Of a DNA stretch of 64,000 bases, positions 31,658-42,177 are shown one piece after another. Made by a program: the position numbers and the translations under genes. The DNA comes from an uncultured Pelagibacteraceae bacterium (lineage in GTDB: Bacteria; Pseudomonadota; Alphaproteobacteria; Pelagibacterales; Pelagibacteraceae): NCBI GenBank assembly GCA_902616145.1, contig CACMRM010000001.1:97450-161449 (forward strand), in the 5' to 3' direction. Each line of letters opens with the position of its first letter. The first letter of the stretch is position 1. The notes below the pieces were generated by a model that saw only the letters and a list, made by a program, of their open reading frames with translations, had not been told where the DNA came from and did no database searches.

Positions 31658-32466
31658 GATTTTATTTTATAACCTTTTTTATACAATAAATAACAAACAA
31701 GCCAGCTAACAAAGCTTAGGACAGTTAAATATACTAAACCAACAGAGATTGAACCGTCTGAAGTGCCAATAAAACTATATCTAAAACCATCAATCATATA
31801 AAAAAATGGATTAACTTTACTTACTACTTGCAAAAAGTCTGGAAGTCTCTCTATTGAATAAAAAGTGCCTGATAAGAAAGATAATGGAACTATTACAAAA
31901 TTAGTGACTGTTGCCATGTGATCAAATTTTTCAGCCCATAGTCCAGCGATTATTCCAATATTTCCCAAGATAAATGAAGAAAGTAAAGTGAACGCTATTA
32001 GCATTAAGTAATTTTTTATTTCAATATCAATAATCAGATGAAATACAATAATTGAGACTATTCCAATTACTACGCTCCTTGTTACAGCCGCAAGAGAAAC
32101 TGAGATCGTAACTTCTCCAGCTGATAAAGGAGCAAACAATAAATCAACTATAGTTCCATCAATTTTTTTAATCATAAAAGATGAAGAAGAATGAGAAAAA
32201 GATTGTTGAATTACCTGCATTGAAATCAACCCTGGCGCTAAAAAAGTTATAAAAGGCACTCCAAGAACATCGCCTCTATCTGCTCCAATAGCTAAAGATA
32301 AAACAAGTAAAAAGAGTAAAGACGAAACTAGTGGAGAAAAGATAGTTTGTATCCACACAATTAAGAATCTAAGAACTTCTTTTTTGTATAAAGTCCATGT
32401 TCCGTACCAATTAACTAATCCAAATCTTCTTTTTCCAATTTTATATTTTTTCGAAATTTCAACCAT
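31654..32466 (-). CDS. ABC-2 type transporter permease
   Basis: Hydrophobic; FLSGTFYSIERLPDFLQVVSKVNPFFYMIDGFRYSFIG. Confidence 0.85.
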   Translation of the reverse strand: MVEISKKYKIGKRRFGLVNWYGTWTLYKKEVLRFLIVWIQTIFSPLVSSLLFLLVLSLAIGADRGDVLGVPFITFLAPGLISMQVIQQSFSHSSSSFMIKKIDGTIVDLLFAPLSAGEVTISVSLAAVTRSVVIGIVSIIVFHLIIDIEIKNYLMLIAFTLLSSFILGNIGIIAGLWAEKFDHMATVTNFVIVPLSFLSGTFYSIERLPDFLQVVSKVNPFFYMIDGFRYSFIGTSDGSISVGLVYLTVLSFVSWLVCYLLYKKGYKIKS

Positions 32467-32602
32467 TGATAGTCTTATAACCTGTTATTAAAAAAACTGT
32501 GCAAAACTAAATCTACTCACAGCTTTGATGCGTTTTAATGTTTTAAACCCCAATATTATGCCCTAAGTTTTTAATAATTACTAAATATTGTAATTATATA
32601 CT

Positions 32603-33097
32603 ATGAGTTGGACAGAAGAAAAAGTCGCTAAATTAAAAGAACTCTGGTCTAAAGGGCATACTGCAAGTCAGATCGCTGAAGCATTAGGTGACACTACTAG
32701 AAACGCAGTTATTGGAAAAGCTCATAGGTTAAATTTAGAAGCTAGAGCGCCTTCTAAGCAATCTAATTCACCTAGAACCAATGATAACAAGCAGATTAGA
32801 AGAGGACCAGCGCCAACATCAAGAAAAGCTAAATTTCAATCAATATTATTAGATAAAAACTTCGAGCCAGAAAACCCTAAATCACTGGAAGAACTTACAG
32901 ATGAAACGTGCAAGTGGCCTATCGGTCATCCTAATGAGGAAAAGTTCTATTTTTGCGGCAGAAAACCTGAAGGAGATTTTCCTTATTGCAAACTTCATGT
33001 TTTGTATGCCTTTCAACCTAAAAATCAAAAAGACGATGATCTTGGTGATGAGATACCAGAATTTATCGAGAAAAAAGTTAAAGCCTCGTCTGGTTAA
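32603..33097 (+). CDS. gcrA: Cell-cycle regulator GcrA
   Basis: MSWTEEKVAKLKELWSKGHTASQIAEALGDTTRNAVIGKAHRLNL. Confidence 0.93.
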   Translation: MSWTEEKVAKLKELWSKGHTASQIAEALGDTTRNAVIGKAHRLNLEARAPSKQSNSPRTNDNKQIRRGPAPTSRKAKFQSILLDKNFEPENPKSLEELTDETCKWPIGHPNEEKFYFCGRKPEGDFPYCKLHVLYAFQPKNQKDDDLGDEIPEFIEKKVKASSG

Positions 33098-33124
33098 CAA
33101 AACTTTAACATTACAATCATATAA

Positions 33125-33358
33125 TTGATTATGAAGTTTATTAAAAAATACCTTAAATGGTTAAGTACTTTTTTAGTTCTTACAGGTATTTTATTAACAA
33201 ATTTGAATATGTATCCAGTAAATATAATGTTTCATGGAGCGGGAGTTGTTGGTTGGACAATTGCAGGTTTTATTTCTAAGGATAAAGCAATATTAACCAA
33301 TTTTGGGTTACAGATTCCATTATTTATTATTGGTTTTTATCAAATTTTGGTTCCGTAA
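33125..33358 (+). CDS. Small membrane protein, function unknown
   Basis: 77 aa with about two to three hydrophobic segments; fits between neighbours. Confidence 0.6.
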   Translation: MIMKFIKKYLKWLSTFLVLTGILLTNLNMYPVNIMFHGAGVVGWTIAGFISKDKAILTNFGLQIPLFIIGFYQILVP

Positions 33359-33384
33359 GTTCGGGACACTTCAATACATTTTTT

Positions 33385-33828
33385 ATGAGGAAAATAAAAA
33401 CAATATTATTTGTTTGTACTGGAAACTCTGCGAGAAGCATAATAGCGGAAAGTATTGTAAACAATAATTTCCGAAATCAATTCATCGCATTTAGCGCTGG
33501 AAGTAACCCTTCAGGGAAAATCAATCCCTACATTAAAGAGTATCTTGAAGGAAAAAAATTTAATTTAGCCACGTATTATTCGAAAAATTTTGATGAATTT
33601 TTAAAAAATGATATTGATATTGATTACGTGATTACAGTTTGTAATAACGCCAATAAAGAAGTTTGTCCTGTATGGCCCAAAAAAAAGACCATTATGCACT
33701 GGGACATCGCGGACCCTGTTGAAAAATTTAAAAAAACTAAAAATAAAGATAAAATAAATTTAATAGCTGAAGAAACTTATAATATAATTAATGAAAAAAT
33801 TAAACATTGGGTAAAAAATGAAAAGTAA
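33385..33828 (+). CDS. arsC: Arsenate reductase, low-MW phosphatase fold (thioredoxin-coupled type)
   Basis: VCTGNSARS plus TVCNNANKEVCPVWP Cys residues and HWDIADP. Confidence 0.85.
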   Translation: MRKIKTILFVCTGNSARSIIAESIVNNNFRNQFIAFSAGSNPSGKINPYIKEYLEGKKFNLATYYSKNFDEFLKNDIDIDYVITVCNNANKEVCPVWPKKKTIMHWDIADPVEKFKKTKNKDKINLIAEETYNIINEKIKHWVKNEK

Positions 33829-34465
33829 AAAGATATTTATTGGTGAATTTATAGGAAGTTGTTTTTTAGTCATGATTATTGTTGGTTCAGGTATTATGGC
33901 TCAAAATCTAACTGATGATATCGCTGTAATGTTAATAGCGAATACTTTAGCTACAGGTGCAGGATTATTTGTTCTGATTACTTCAATCGGTGATATCTCC
34001 GGCGCACATTTCAATCCTGTTGTTACTTTAGCAATGTATTTTACCAACAAGATTAAAAAAAATTTAATTATCACTTATATCTCTGCTCAAATCTTAGGTT
34101 GCATGTTAGGGGTAATGTTAGCAAATTTTATGTTTGATCTTCCTTTGTTGCAGCTTTCACAGAAGATTAGACCTGGAATAAATATTTTTACAGCTGAGAT
34201 TATTGCAACTTTTGGATTAATTTTTGTGATATTCGGATCTTTAAAGAGCGGCAAACTTGCGGTCGCTTCATCAGTAGCTACTTTTATAACAGCGGGGTAT
34301 TGGTTTACCTCTTCAACTTCTTTTGCAAATCCAGCGGTAGCAATCGCAAGAACTTTTACAGACACATTTACTGGAATTAATTACTTAAATACTCCTAGCT
34401 ATATCATTGCTGAGATGCTTGGTGGAATATTGGCTGTCTATTTAATCAGAAAAATTATTTTGTAA
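33818..34465 (+). CDS. Aquaporin/MIP family channel (AqpS-like)
   Basis: SGAHFNPVVTLA and SFANPAVAIARTFTDTF half-pore motifs; overlaps arsC by 11 nt. Confidence 0.85.
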   Translation: MKSKKIFIGEFIGSCFLVMIIVGSGIMAQNLTDDIAVMLIANTLATGAGLFVLITSIGDISGAHFNPVVTLAMYFTNKIKKNLIITYISAQILGCMLGVMLANFMFDLPLLQLSQKIRPGINIFTAEIIATFGLIFVIFGSLKSGKLAVASSVATFITAGYWFTSSTSFANPAVAIARTFTDTFTGINYLNTPSYIIAEMLGGILAVYLIRKIIL

Positions 34466-34473
34466 TTGGAGGC

Positions 34474-34504
34474 CAGCCCAAGGAAATATTGATACCTTGG
34501 GCTG
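34474..34504. other. Strong stem-loop downstream of the aquaporin gene
   Basis: CAGCCCAAGG (34474-34483) / CCTTGGGCTG (34495-34504), 11 nt loop. Confidence 0.75.
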
Positions 34505-34516
34505 ATGGGCTAATTA

Positions 34517-34545
34517 ATTAACAACACAGTTGGGAGACTGTTAAT
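34517..34545. other. Second short inverted repeat in the same intergenic region
   Basis: ATTAACA / TGTTAAT. Confidence 0.4.
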
Positions 34546-34605
34546 CAGTTAATAATATAAAAATGCTAAAAAAATATTTAAATTAAGTTAAAGATTTATT
34601 AATTT

Positions 34606-36111
34606 TCAAGAATAAATGATATTGGAGTCGACATTCATCTCTCTTGCCAGGTTTTTAAGTCTTTTAGTTACTTGTTTTGAGACAATATCGCTATGATTGT
34701 TAGGTATTTTCAAAAAAATAGTCTTATTTCTTTTATAAATTTTAAATTCATCTAACAACAAAGAAGACATGCTAGTGAGTGACTCTGCTAATCTTAAAGC
34801 AGATCCCACTTGCTTTGAGGATAAAATTTCGTTGTTATTTAATAAGGATAAAAACTGATAATTCGGATTATATTTTAAGCCACAATGTCTCCAAAAACTT
34901 GCTGATGCAACTTTTACTCTATCTCTATGTTCTAGTTTTAGTAATGGAGTATTTAACACTTCCATAAAAACTAATTCTGCTTTTTGAAAAGCTCCTAGGC
35001 CCCAATCCATTTTACTTAAGATGCAAGCCAAGGTTAGTAATCTTCGATTAAAATATTCGTTGTCTTCAAATAATGGTGAAATAAAATTAAAATATTTCTC
35101 AAAACTCTTTCCATAGTCCCCTTTTTTAAAAGATATACCGTCAGTTTTTAATTTGAAAATTTCATCCTCGCTCATTCCTTGGTTTATAATTGTATTCATA
35201 TGTCCCTCTCTCAGTCCACTGATTGAGCAAATAACTTTTGAGGGGCTTGCTGCTTCAATTATTTCGTTTAGTATTATAGAGCTAAAAGGTAAATAGGGAG
35301 TTCTAGATTTAGTAATATATTCCATTGATTTCAAAGATGATTTATTAAATTTTGAAATTCTATTTAAGTATTTTACTGCTACATCTTTTGAGAGTTTATA
35401 TTGGTGCAAAATATGTAATGGGTGTTTTTCTTTAAAGAGATGATATTTAAATAATGATCTCCAAGTACCTCCTACCAAATAAATATTTTTAAATTTCTTT
35501 TTAGAAAGCCATTTTTCATCTCTTAAAAGTTTTCTAACATATTTTCCCAAATTTCTTTTTTTTATAATAGGATTATTTTCAAGTCTTAATACTCCAAGAG
35601 GTAAAGAGGTTGTTTCAAAAATTTGATTTTTAGAAACTCTGGCAAGTTCTAAACTTCCACCTCCTAAATCTGCAACTAATCCATCTACTTCATCAAATCC
35701 TACCATTACACCATTTGCTGATGTTCTTGCTTCTTCCTCGCCAGATAATACTAGTGGTTTTTTATTAAATATTTTTTCAATTTCTCTTAAAAATTCACTT
35801 GCATCAGTGGCCTCTCTAAAAGCTGCTGTTGCAATAATTTCTAAATCTTGAACGTCTGAAATATCTAAAATTTCTTTAAATCTATTTAGAACTTTTAAAG
35901 AACCTTTAATTCCATCGGGATTTAGTTTTTTAGATTTATCTAAATTTTTTCCAAGTTTGCAAACTGCTTTTTCATTAAAGACTGGGATTGGAGAAATTTT
36001 AAAATTATCGTATATGAGCATTCTTACTGAATTTGATCCAAGATCTATTATGGCTTGCTTAGACTTTTTATTAGACTGAAATTTAAAAAGATTTTTTAAT
36101 TCTGGTTTCAT
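34606..36111 (-). CDS. ppx: Exopolyphosphatase/GppA family
   Basis: IDLGSNSVRMLIYD, ADLGGGSLELA; next to ppk. Confidence 0.92.
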   Translation of the reverse strand: MKPELKNLFKFQSNKKSKQAIIDLGSNSVRMLIYDNFKISPIPVFNEKAVCKLGKNLDKSKKLNPDGIKGSLKVLNRFKEILDISDVQDLEIIATAAFREATDASEFLREIEKIFNKKPLVLSGEEEARTSANGVMVGFDEVDGLVADLGGGSLELARVSKNQIFETTSLPLGVLRLENNPIIKKRNLGKYVRKLLRDEKWLSKKKFKNIYLVGGTWRSLFKYHLFKEKHPLHILHQYKLSKDVAVKYLNRISKFNKSSLKSMEYITKSRTPYLPFSSIILNEIIEAASPSKVICSISGLREGHMNTIINQGMSEDEIFKLKTDGISFKKGDYGKSFEKYFNFISPLFEDNEYFNRRLLTLACILSKMDWGLGAFQKAELVFMEVLNTPLLKLEHRDRVKVASASFWRHCGLKYNPNYQFLSLLNNNEILSSKQVGSALRLAESLTSMSSLLLDEFKIYKRNKTIFLKIPNNHSDIVSKQVTKRLKNLAREMNVDSNIIYS

Positions 36112-38234
36112 TTTACTAATCTTAAATTTTGAGGTTTAGCTCTTAAAATTGACTTACCACGACCTGATAAACTTGGGTTCTTCATGAAATAGGAATGTGC
36201 GGAAAAGCCTTTTTCTTGTTCTTTATGATAGTTTCCCAAACTATCTAAATACCATGTTTCTGATTTATCTTTAAAGTTAGCTAACATAATTTGATCTAAA
36301 ATTTGCTCATGCACAGTATTGTTTTCTATCGGAATTATAATTTCAATTCTTCTATCTAAATTTCTAGGCATTAAATCTGCAGATGAAATATATACCTGAT
36401 TCTCTCGAGAGGGCATAGAACTACCATTTGCAAAACAATAAATTCTTGAGTGTTCTAAAAATCTGCCAATAAGGCTTTTTACTTTTATATTTTCAGATTG
36501 ACCTTTAATTCCAGGTCTTAAGCAACACACTCCTCTTACTGATAAATTTATTTTTACTCCTGCGTTTGAAGCTTCATAAAATTTCTTAATAATTCCAGGG
36601 TCTACAAGAGAATTCATTTTTGCCCATATTTCTGCAGGTTTTCCTTTACTTGCATTTACAATTTCATTTTCAATTTTTTCTTCAAAAAAATTCCTGCTAT
36701 TTAATGGAGACATAAAAATTTTATTCAATTTTTTTGGTTTTGCATAACCAGTTACATAATTGAAAAATTTTTCGACATCTTTGGCCAAGTCTTGATTAGA
36801 GCTAAACAGTGATAAGTCAGTATAAATTTTTGCGTTAATTGGATGATAGTTTCCTGTACCTAAGTGAACATAGCTTCGCGTTTTAGCTCCTTCTTTTCTT
36901 AAAACTAAACTTGCCTTTGCATGCGTTTTATATTTTGCGAATCCGTAAACAATTTGAACGCCAGCTTTCTCTAGTTTCCTAGATAATTCAATATTAGCTT
37001 CCTCATCAAATCGAGCTTTTATTTCTATTACGGCTGTAACAACTTTTCCGTTTTCTGCTGCTCTACTTAGTGCTTTTACGATAGGAGAGTCAGGTGTGGT
37101 TCGATACAAAGTTTGTTTGATACCGATAACTTTGGGATCTTTTGCTGCAGCTTCTAAAAATTGAATTACTACATCAAAAGTTTCAAAAGGGTGGTGTACA
37201 ACAAAATCTTTACTTCTTATAGCTGAAAAAAATTTATCATCAAATTCCTTCAATCTTTCAACTTCTCTAGGATTAAACTTTTTAAATCTCAGCTTTGGAT
37301 CTTTCTTTTTACAAATTTCATCTATATCTTGTATTCCAACCAATCCTTCAACCTCATAAATATGATCTTCATCCATTTTAAATTTTTTTGAAATAAAATT
37401 TAAAAGTTTTTTGTTTGAATTAGTGATTACTTCGAGTTTAACTACGTTTCCCCTTCTTCTTTTCTTAATTGCTTTTTCAAAATATCTCACAAGATCAGCA
37501 GCTTCATCATCTATTTCAATTTCGCTGTCTCTAATTATTTTAAACTGCAAACTTGCCTCGATATTATGGTCTGGAAATATTTCATTAGCAAATTTACAAA
37601 TTACGTCATCAATTGTGACAAATTCATTTATTGTTTCAGAATTATTTAGCGATACAAATTTTGGAAGTGCTCTTGGTATAACTATAATTGCATTTAGTTC
37701 TCTTTTTTTTTTAATTCTTGTCATTCTTAATAAAATTGCTTGGCCTTTATTTGGTATAAAAGGAAAGGGATGTGATGGGTCAATGGCAGTAGGTGTTATT
37801 ATAGGATAAATTGTTTCCTGAAAATATTCTCTTAGATACATAAGATCCTTCTTATTTAGTTCTGACATTTTTCGAATGAAAATTTTTTCTTTCGATAGCT
37901 CTTTTTTCAACTCTAGGAATGCTTCGTTTTGCTTCTTTAATAGATCTTTAGTTTTTAATACGACCCTATTCAATTGATCCTCTGCAGTTAATCCATCTGC
38001 GCTTAATTCGTCAAAACCATCTTTAATTTGATTAAAAAGTCCAGCGACTCTTACCATAAAAAATTCATCTAAATTTGTACCTGCGATTGATAAAAATTTT
38101 ACTCTTTCAAATAGAGGATTTGTTTTATCTTTTGATTCTTCTAAAACACGATCATTAAACTGAAGCCAAGATAATTCTCTGTTTATGAGTTGATTGCTAA
38201 TATTAGCGTTTTCTGAAAATGATGCTTTCGACAT
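36108..38234 (-). CDS. ppk: Polyphosphate kinase 1
   Basis: NRELSWLQFNDRVLEE, AGTNLDEFFMVRVAGL, HLGTGNYHP. Confidence 0.96.
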   Translation of the reverse strand: MSKASFSENANISNQLINRELSWLQFNDRVLEESKDKTNPLFERVKFLSIAGTNLDEFFMVRVAGLFNQIKDGFDELSADGLTAEDQLNRVVLKTKDLLKKQNEAFLELKKELSKEKIFIRKMSELNKKDLMYLREYFQETIYPIITPTAIDPSHPFPFIPNKGQAILLRMTRIKKKRELNAIIVIPRALPKFVSLNNSETINEFVTIDDVICKFANEIFPDHNIEASLQFKIIRDSEIEIDDEAADLVRYFEKAIKKRRRGNVVKLEVITNSNKKLLNFISKKFKMDEDHIYEVEGLVGIQDIDEICKKKDPKLRFKKFNPREVERLKEFDDKFFSAIRSKDFVVHHPFETFDVVIQFLEAAAKDPKVIGIKQTLYRTTPDSPIVKALSRAAENGKVVTAVIEIKARFDEEANIELSRKLEKAGVQIVYGFAKYKTHAKASLVLRKEGAKTRSYVHLGTGNYHPINAKIYTDLSLFSSNQDLAKDVEKFFNYVTGYAKPKKLNKIFMSPLNSRNFFEEKIENEIVNASKGKPAEIWAKMNSLVDPGIIKKFYEASNAGVKINLSVRGVCCLRPGIKGQSENIKVKSLIGRFLEHSRIYCFANGSSMPSRENQVYISSADLMPRNLDRRIEIIIPIENNTVHEQILDQIMLANFKDKSETWYLDSLGNYHKEQEKGFSAHSYFMKNPSLSGRGKSILRAKPQNLRLVK

Positions 38235-38256
38235 ATTTAAATGTTAAATTAAAAAT

Positions 38257-38781
38257 ATGTTTAAATTATATGCGATGAGACATGCTAAATCTAGTTGGGA
38301 TTTTCCAAATTTAGATGATCATGACAGGCCATTGAATAAAAGAGGGGTAAATTCAGCAAAATTAATTTGTGAATTTTTTATTAAAAAGAAATTAAAATTT
38401 GATTTAGTTTATTGCTCATCCTCTAAAAGGACAATACAAACATTAAATATATTGTCAGAAAAAATCAGTTTTAAGAAAATTATTAAAAAAAAAGCGCTTT
38501 ATCATGCTAGTGAGGATGAAATTATTCATATCTTAAAACAAACAGTTGATAATTATAAAACTTTACTTTTAATCAATCATGAACCTTCAATGAGTGAACT
38601 CATAAATCGAATCTGTCTTAAAGAAAACTCTGAACAATTTGAAAATTTAAAAAGAAAATTTCCTACTGCAGCCGTTGCTGAAATAAGTTTTAATTTCAAT
38701 GATTGGGAAAAGTTATCAAAAGTTAAAGGAAAATTAATATCATTTATAAAGCCAAAAGATCTTCAAACATCTAAGGAATAG
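38257..38781 (+). CDS. sixA: Phosphohistidine phosphatase SixA family
   Basis: MRHAKSSWDFPNLDDHDRPLNKRG. Confidence 0.88.
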   Translation: MFKLYAMRHAKSSWDFPNLDDHDRPLNKRGVNSAKLICEFFIKKKLKFDLVYCSSSKRTIQTLNILSEKISFKKIIKKKALYHASEDEIIHILKQTVDNYKTLLLINHEPSMSELINRICLKENSEQFENLKRKFPTAAVAEISFNFNDWEKLSKVKGKLISFIKPKDLQTSKE

Positions 38782-39446
38782 CCAGCAGATCTTACTGTTC
38801 TGATAAGATCTTTCTTGCCATCAATATTTATTGCTTTTCTTAGTCTTCTGATATGAACATCTATAGTTCTGGACTCAACATAAATATCATCTCCCCATAC
38901 AGAATTTAGAAGTTGCTCACGCGAATATACTCTTTTTGGATTCTTTATTAAAAAATCAATTAGTTTAAATTCGGTTGGGCCGACTATAACTTGTTTATCT
39001 GCTCTATAAACTCTTCGTTGAACTCTATCTACTTTAAGATCCTCAAATACTACAACATCAGCGGCAACACTTGGTTTAGATCTCTTTAATAAAGCGTTAA
39101 CTCTTGCAATAAGTTCTTTTTGGCTGAATGGCTTAGTTACGTAGTCATCAGCTCCTGTTTCAAATCCTTTAAGTTTGTCTTCTTCCTCACCTTTGGCTGT
39201 TAACATAATGATTGGGATATTTTTGTGAAGATTGCTTCTTTTCAAATTTTTACAGACTTCAACACCTGAAATATCTGGCAACATCCAATCTAATAAAATT
39301 AAATCAGGATTTTTTTCCTTTATATTTCTAATAGCGTCTTCTCCATTGACTGCATAATCAACTTTGTGACCCTCTTTTTCTAAATTGTATTTAAGTAAAG
39401 TTACGATGGGCATTTCATCTTCAACAATGAATAAATTTGCCCTCAT
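38763..39446 (-). CDS. phoB: Phosphate regulon response regulator
   Basis: Receiver plus OmpR-type winged helix; LDWMLPDISGVEV; next to phoU-pst. Confidence 0.93.
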   Translation of the reverse strand: MRANLFIVEDEMPIVTLLKYNLEKEGHKVDYAVNGEDAIRNIKEKNPDLILLDWMLPDISGVEVCKNLKRSNLHKNIPIIMLTAKGEEEDKLKGFETGADDYVTKPFSQKELIARVNALLKRSKPSVAADVVVFEDLKVDRVQRRVYRADKQVIVGPTEFKLIDFLIKNPKRVYSREQLLNSVWGDDIYVESRTIDVHIRRLRKAINIDGKKDLIRTVRSAGYSLDV

Positions 39447-40126
39447 TATCCTTTTGGTCGGTCTCCCTCTAAATAATCTCCTGTAATCAGAAAATAAACT
39501 TGCTCTGCAATATTGGTTGCATGATCTCCAATCCTCTCAATATTTTTAAGCATGAAAAGTAGTTGGGTTACTTTTTGTATATCGTTTTTATTTTTTTCTA
39601 AATGCTTTACTGCAGCTTCCATATTAGAATTAGTCATTTGATCTATTTCTTCATCAGAATTCCAAACATTTTCTGCTGTATCTTTAGCTCTATGTAAATA
39701 CGAATTTAAAACTGCATTGACTTGTTTTGATGCTTTTAAACCAGCTATTTCGAAATTTTTAGTAATATCATTAGGTAAATCAGTTCCAATTTTAGTTAAT
39801 CGTTTTGAGATGTTTTTTGCTAAATCACCAATTCTCTCTAAGTCTGAAGAAACTTTTAAGGCAACAACTGTTTCTCTTAAATCTATTGCCATAGGTTGCC
39901 TTAAGGCAATCAAATTTACAACTTGCTCTTCTATATTGATTTCATACTTATCAGTCAATTCGTCATCTTTGATAGATTTTTCTGCTAAACTAATGTCTTT
40001 TTTAACTAAAGATTGAATAGTGTTTTCAAGCTGTTTCTCAACTCCAGTTCCCATTTTCACTATTGTATCTTTTAATAACTGAAGTTGCTCTTCGTAAGAT
40101 TTTACAATGTGCGGTTTTTCACTCAT
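39446..40126 (-). CDS. phoU: Phosphate transport regulator
   Basis: Two PhoU repeats; ERIGDLAKNI, ERIGDHATNIAEQVYFL. Confidence 0.95.
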   Translation of the reverse strand: MSEKPHIVKSYEEQLQLLKDTIVKMGTGVEKQLENTIQSLVKKDISLAEKSIKDDELTDKYEINIEEQVVNLIALRQPMAIDLRETVVALKVSSDLERIGDLAKNISKRLTKIGTDLPNDITKNFEIAGLKASKQVNAVLNSYLHRAKDTAENVWNSDEEIDQMTNSNMEAAVKHLEKNKNDIQKVTQLLFMLKNIERIGDHATNIAEQVYFLITGDYLEGDRPKG

Positions 40127-40881
40127 TAACCAAACCTTCCTGTAATATAATCCTGAGTTTGCTGATTATCAGGATTTTTAAATATTTTATCTGTTGGTCC
40201 AAATTCTATAAGTTTTCCCAAATGAAAGAAACCTGTTTTTTGAGATACCCTAGCTGCTTGTGACATTGAGTGGGTAACTATCACAATTGTGACCTCTTTT
40301 TTAAGATCATCTATAAGTTCTTCAATTTGAGCTGTTGCTATTGGGTCAAGCGCTGAACATGGTTCGTCCATAAGAATCACTTCTGGACTTACAGATATAG
40401 CTCTAGCAATACAAAGTCGTTGCTGTTGACCTCCTGATAAACCAGTTCCGATTTCATCAAGTCTATCTTTAACTTCGTTCCACAAGGCAGCTTTTTTCAA
40501 ACTTGTTTCAACTATTTGATCCATTTCTTCTTTGCTCTGTGCAATACCGTGAATAGTAGGACCATAAGCTACATTTTCATAAATTGTTTTAGGGAATGGA
40601 TTGGGTTTTTGAAAAACCATACCAACGTTCTCCCTAAGTCTCACAACATCTAACTTTCTTGAATTCAGTTCTAGGTTGTCCATTTTAATACTGCCTTCAA
40701 CTCTACAAATTTCTATGACGTCGTTCATCCTGTTCAAGCATCTTAAGAAAGTAGACTTTCCACACCCAGATGGTCCAATTAAAGCTGTAACTTCTTTTTC
40801 TGCTATATCTATAGAGACGTCAAATAATGCCTGTTTGGATCCGTAATAAACATTTACATTTTCCGCTTTTATTTTACTCAT
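40126..40881 (-). CDS. pstB: Phosphate ABC transporter ATPase
   Basis: [33 protein letters not shown]. Confidence 0.97.
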   Translation of the reverse strand: MSKIKAENVNVYYGSKQALFDVSIDIAEKEVTALIGPSGCGKSTFLRCLNRMNDVIEICRVEGSIKMDNLELNSRKLDVVRLRENVGMVFQKPNPFPKTIYENVAYGPTIHGIAQSKEEMDQIVETSLKKAALWNEVKDRLDEIGTGLSGGQQQRLCIARAISVSPEVILMDEPCSALDPIATAQIEELIDDLKKEVTIVIVTHSMSQAARVSQKTGFFHLGKLIEFGPTDKIFKNPDNQQTQDYITGRFG

Positions 40882-42177
40882 TTAACTCCATTTCTTTTCA
40901 AATTTGTGTCTAACGATTTGAGCTGCCAAGTTCATTAAAATTAAAAAAGCTAGAAGCACCATAATACATGCAGATACTTTTTCAACGAAACCCCTCTCAG
41001 CACTTTCTGACCATATATATATCTGAACTGGTAAACTTGCAGCAGGATCAACTGGCGTACCAGGTATTGTATTCACAAAAGCAACCATTCCTATTAAAAT
41101 TAAAGGGGCTGTTTCCCCTAAAGCTTGAGCCAAGCCAATTATCGTTCCAGATAAAGTTCCAGGCATTGATAGTGGCACAGTATGATGCATGGTTGTTTGC
41201 ATATTACTTGCACCCATCGCTAAAGCAGCTTCTCTTATACTTGGAGGAACAGCTTTTAAAGAAGCTCTTGCAGCAATAATTATTGTTGGTAATGTCATAA
41301 GAGACAAAGTAATTCCTCCAACAAGTGGTGTCGATCTTGGTAAATTAAAAACTGCTAATAAAACACCAAGACCTAGCAAACCAAATACTATCGATGGAAC
41401 AGCTGCTAAATTATTAATGTTTACTTCTATAAAATCTGTAAATTTATTTTTTGGTGCAAACTCCTCGAGATAAATTGCAGCTAGCACTGCAACAGGAAAT
41501 GAAAACGCTAAACATACTAGTATACTAAAAACTGTTCCCATAAACGAGCTAGCTATACCTGCTAGCTCTGCCTCTCTTGAATCAGGACTTGTAAAAAAAC
41601 TAATGTTAAACTCTGATAAAATATCCCCTCTTTCATTAAGCATATCGTAAATCTGCAACTGATAATCATTTACTCTTCTATTCTTTTCAGGGATATCTCT
41701 TGGATAATTTCCCTTATGAACTTGATCAACATCATCAGAAGCTGTTAATTTTATGGGAACTATTTTACCCAGAAAGTCTGGATTTTTTAAAAGTAGATCT
41801 TTAACCTCTGCCTCATATTTATACGAAACCATTTGTATCAATTGACGATCCTCTTCTTCAGGAAGTCCAGTATCTAATGAGGTCATAGCTTTGTAAGCAA
41901 CATCATAATAGTCTGCATTTTCTAAATCATCTTTTGATGGGCTTTCTGCATCGATTAAAAGTAATTCTTTATCATAATGAACTTCTGTTACTATCCAAGT
42001 TTTTTGGAAAGCTGAGTAACCTTTTGAAAATATCTGAAACATAAAAACTGCTAAAAAGCTTAAAGCTAATCCTATAGCTATTTTGCCATACCATTGAAAT
42101 CTTCTTTCAGCGTTATATCTTTTTTTTAATAAATTTTTCTTAAAACTATTCATATTTTTCCCTATATTTTTTAACAA
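40882..42177 (-). CDS. pstA: Phosphate ABC transporter permease
   Basis: DUF3333-like N-terminus and ALGETAPLILIG motif; start may be 42153. Confidence 0.94.
   Translation of the reverse strand: MLKNIGKNMNSFKKNLLKKRYNAERRFQWYGKIAIGLALSFLAVFMFQIFSKGYSAFQKTWIVTEVHYDKELLLIDAESPSKDDLENADYYDVAYKAMTSLDTGLPEEEDRQLIQMVSYKYEAEVKDLLLKNPDFLGKIVPIKLTASDDVDQVHKGNYPRDIPEKNRRVNDYQLQIYDMLNERGDILSEFNISFFTSPDSREAELAGIASSFMGTVFSILVCLAFSFPVAVLAAIYLEEFAPKNKFTDFIEVNINNLAAVPSIVFGLLGLGVLLAVFNLPRSTPLVGGITLSLMTLPTIIIAARASLKAVPPSIREAALAMGASNMQTTMHHTVPLSMPGTLSGTIIGLAQALGETAPLILIGMVAFVNTIPGTPVDPAASLPVQIYIWSESAERGFVEKVSACIMVLLAFLILMNLAAQIVRHKFEKKWS

Noticed and set aside
38235-38256. Pho box between ppk and sixA
   Set aside because: TGTTAAA and TGTTTAA are present but with the wrong spacing (not 11 bp).
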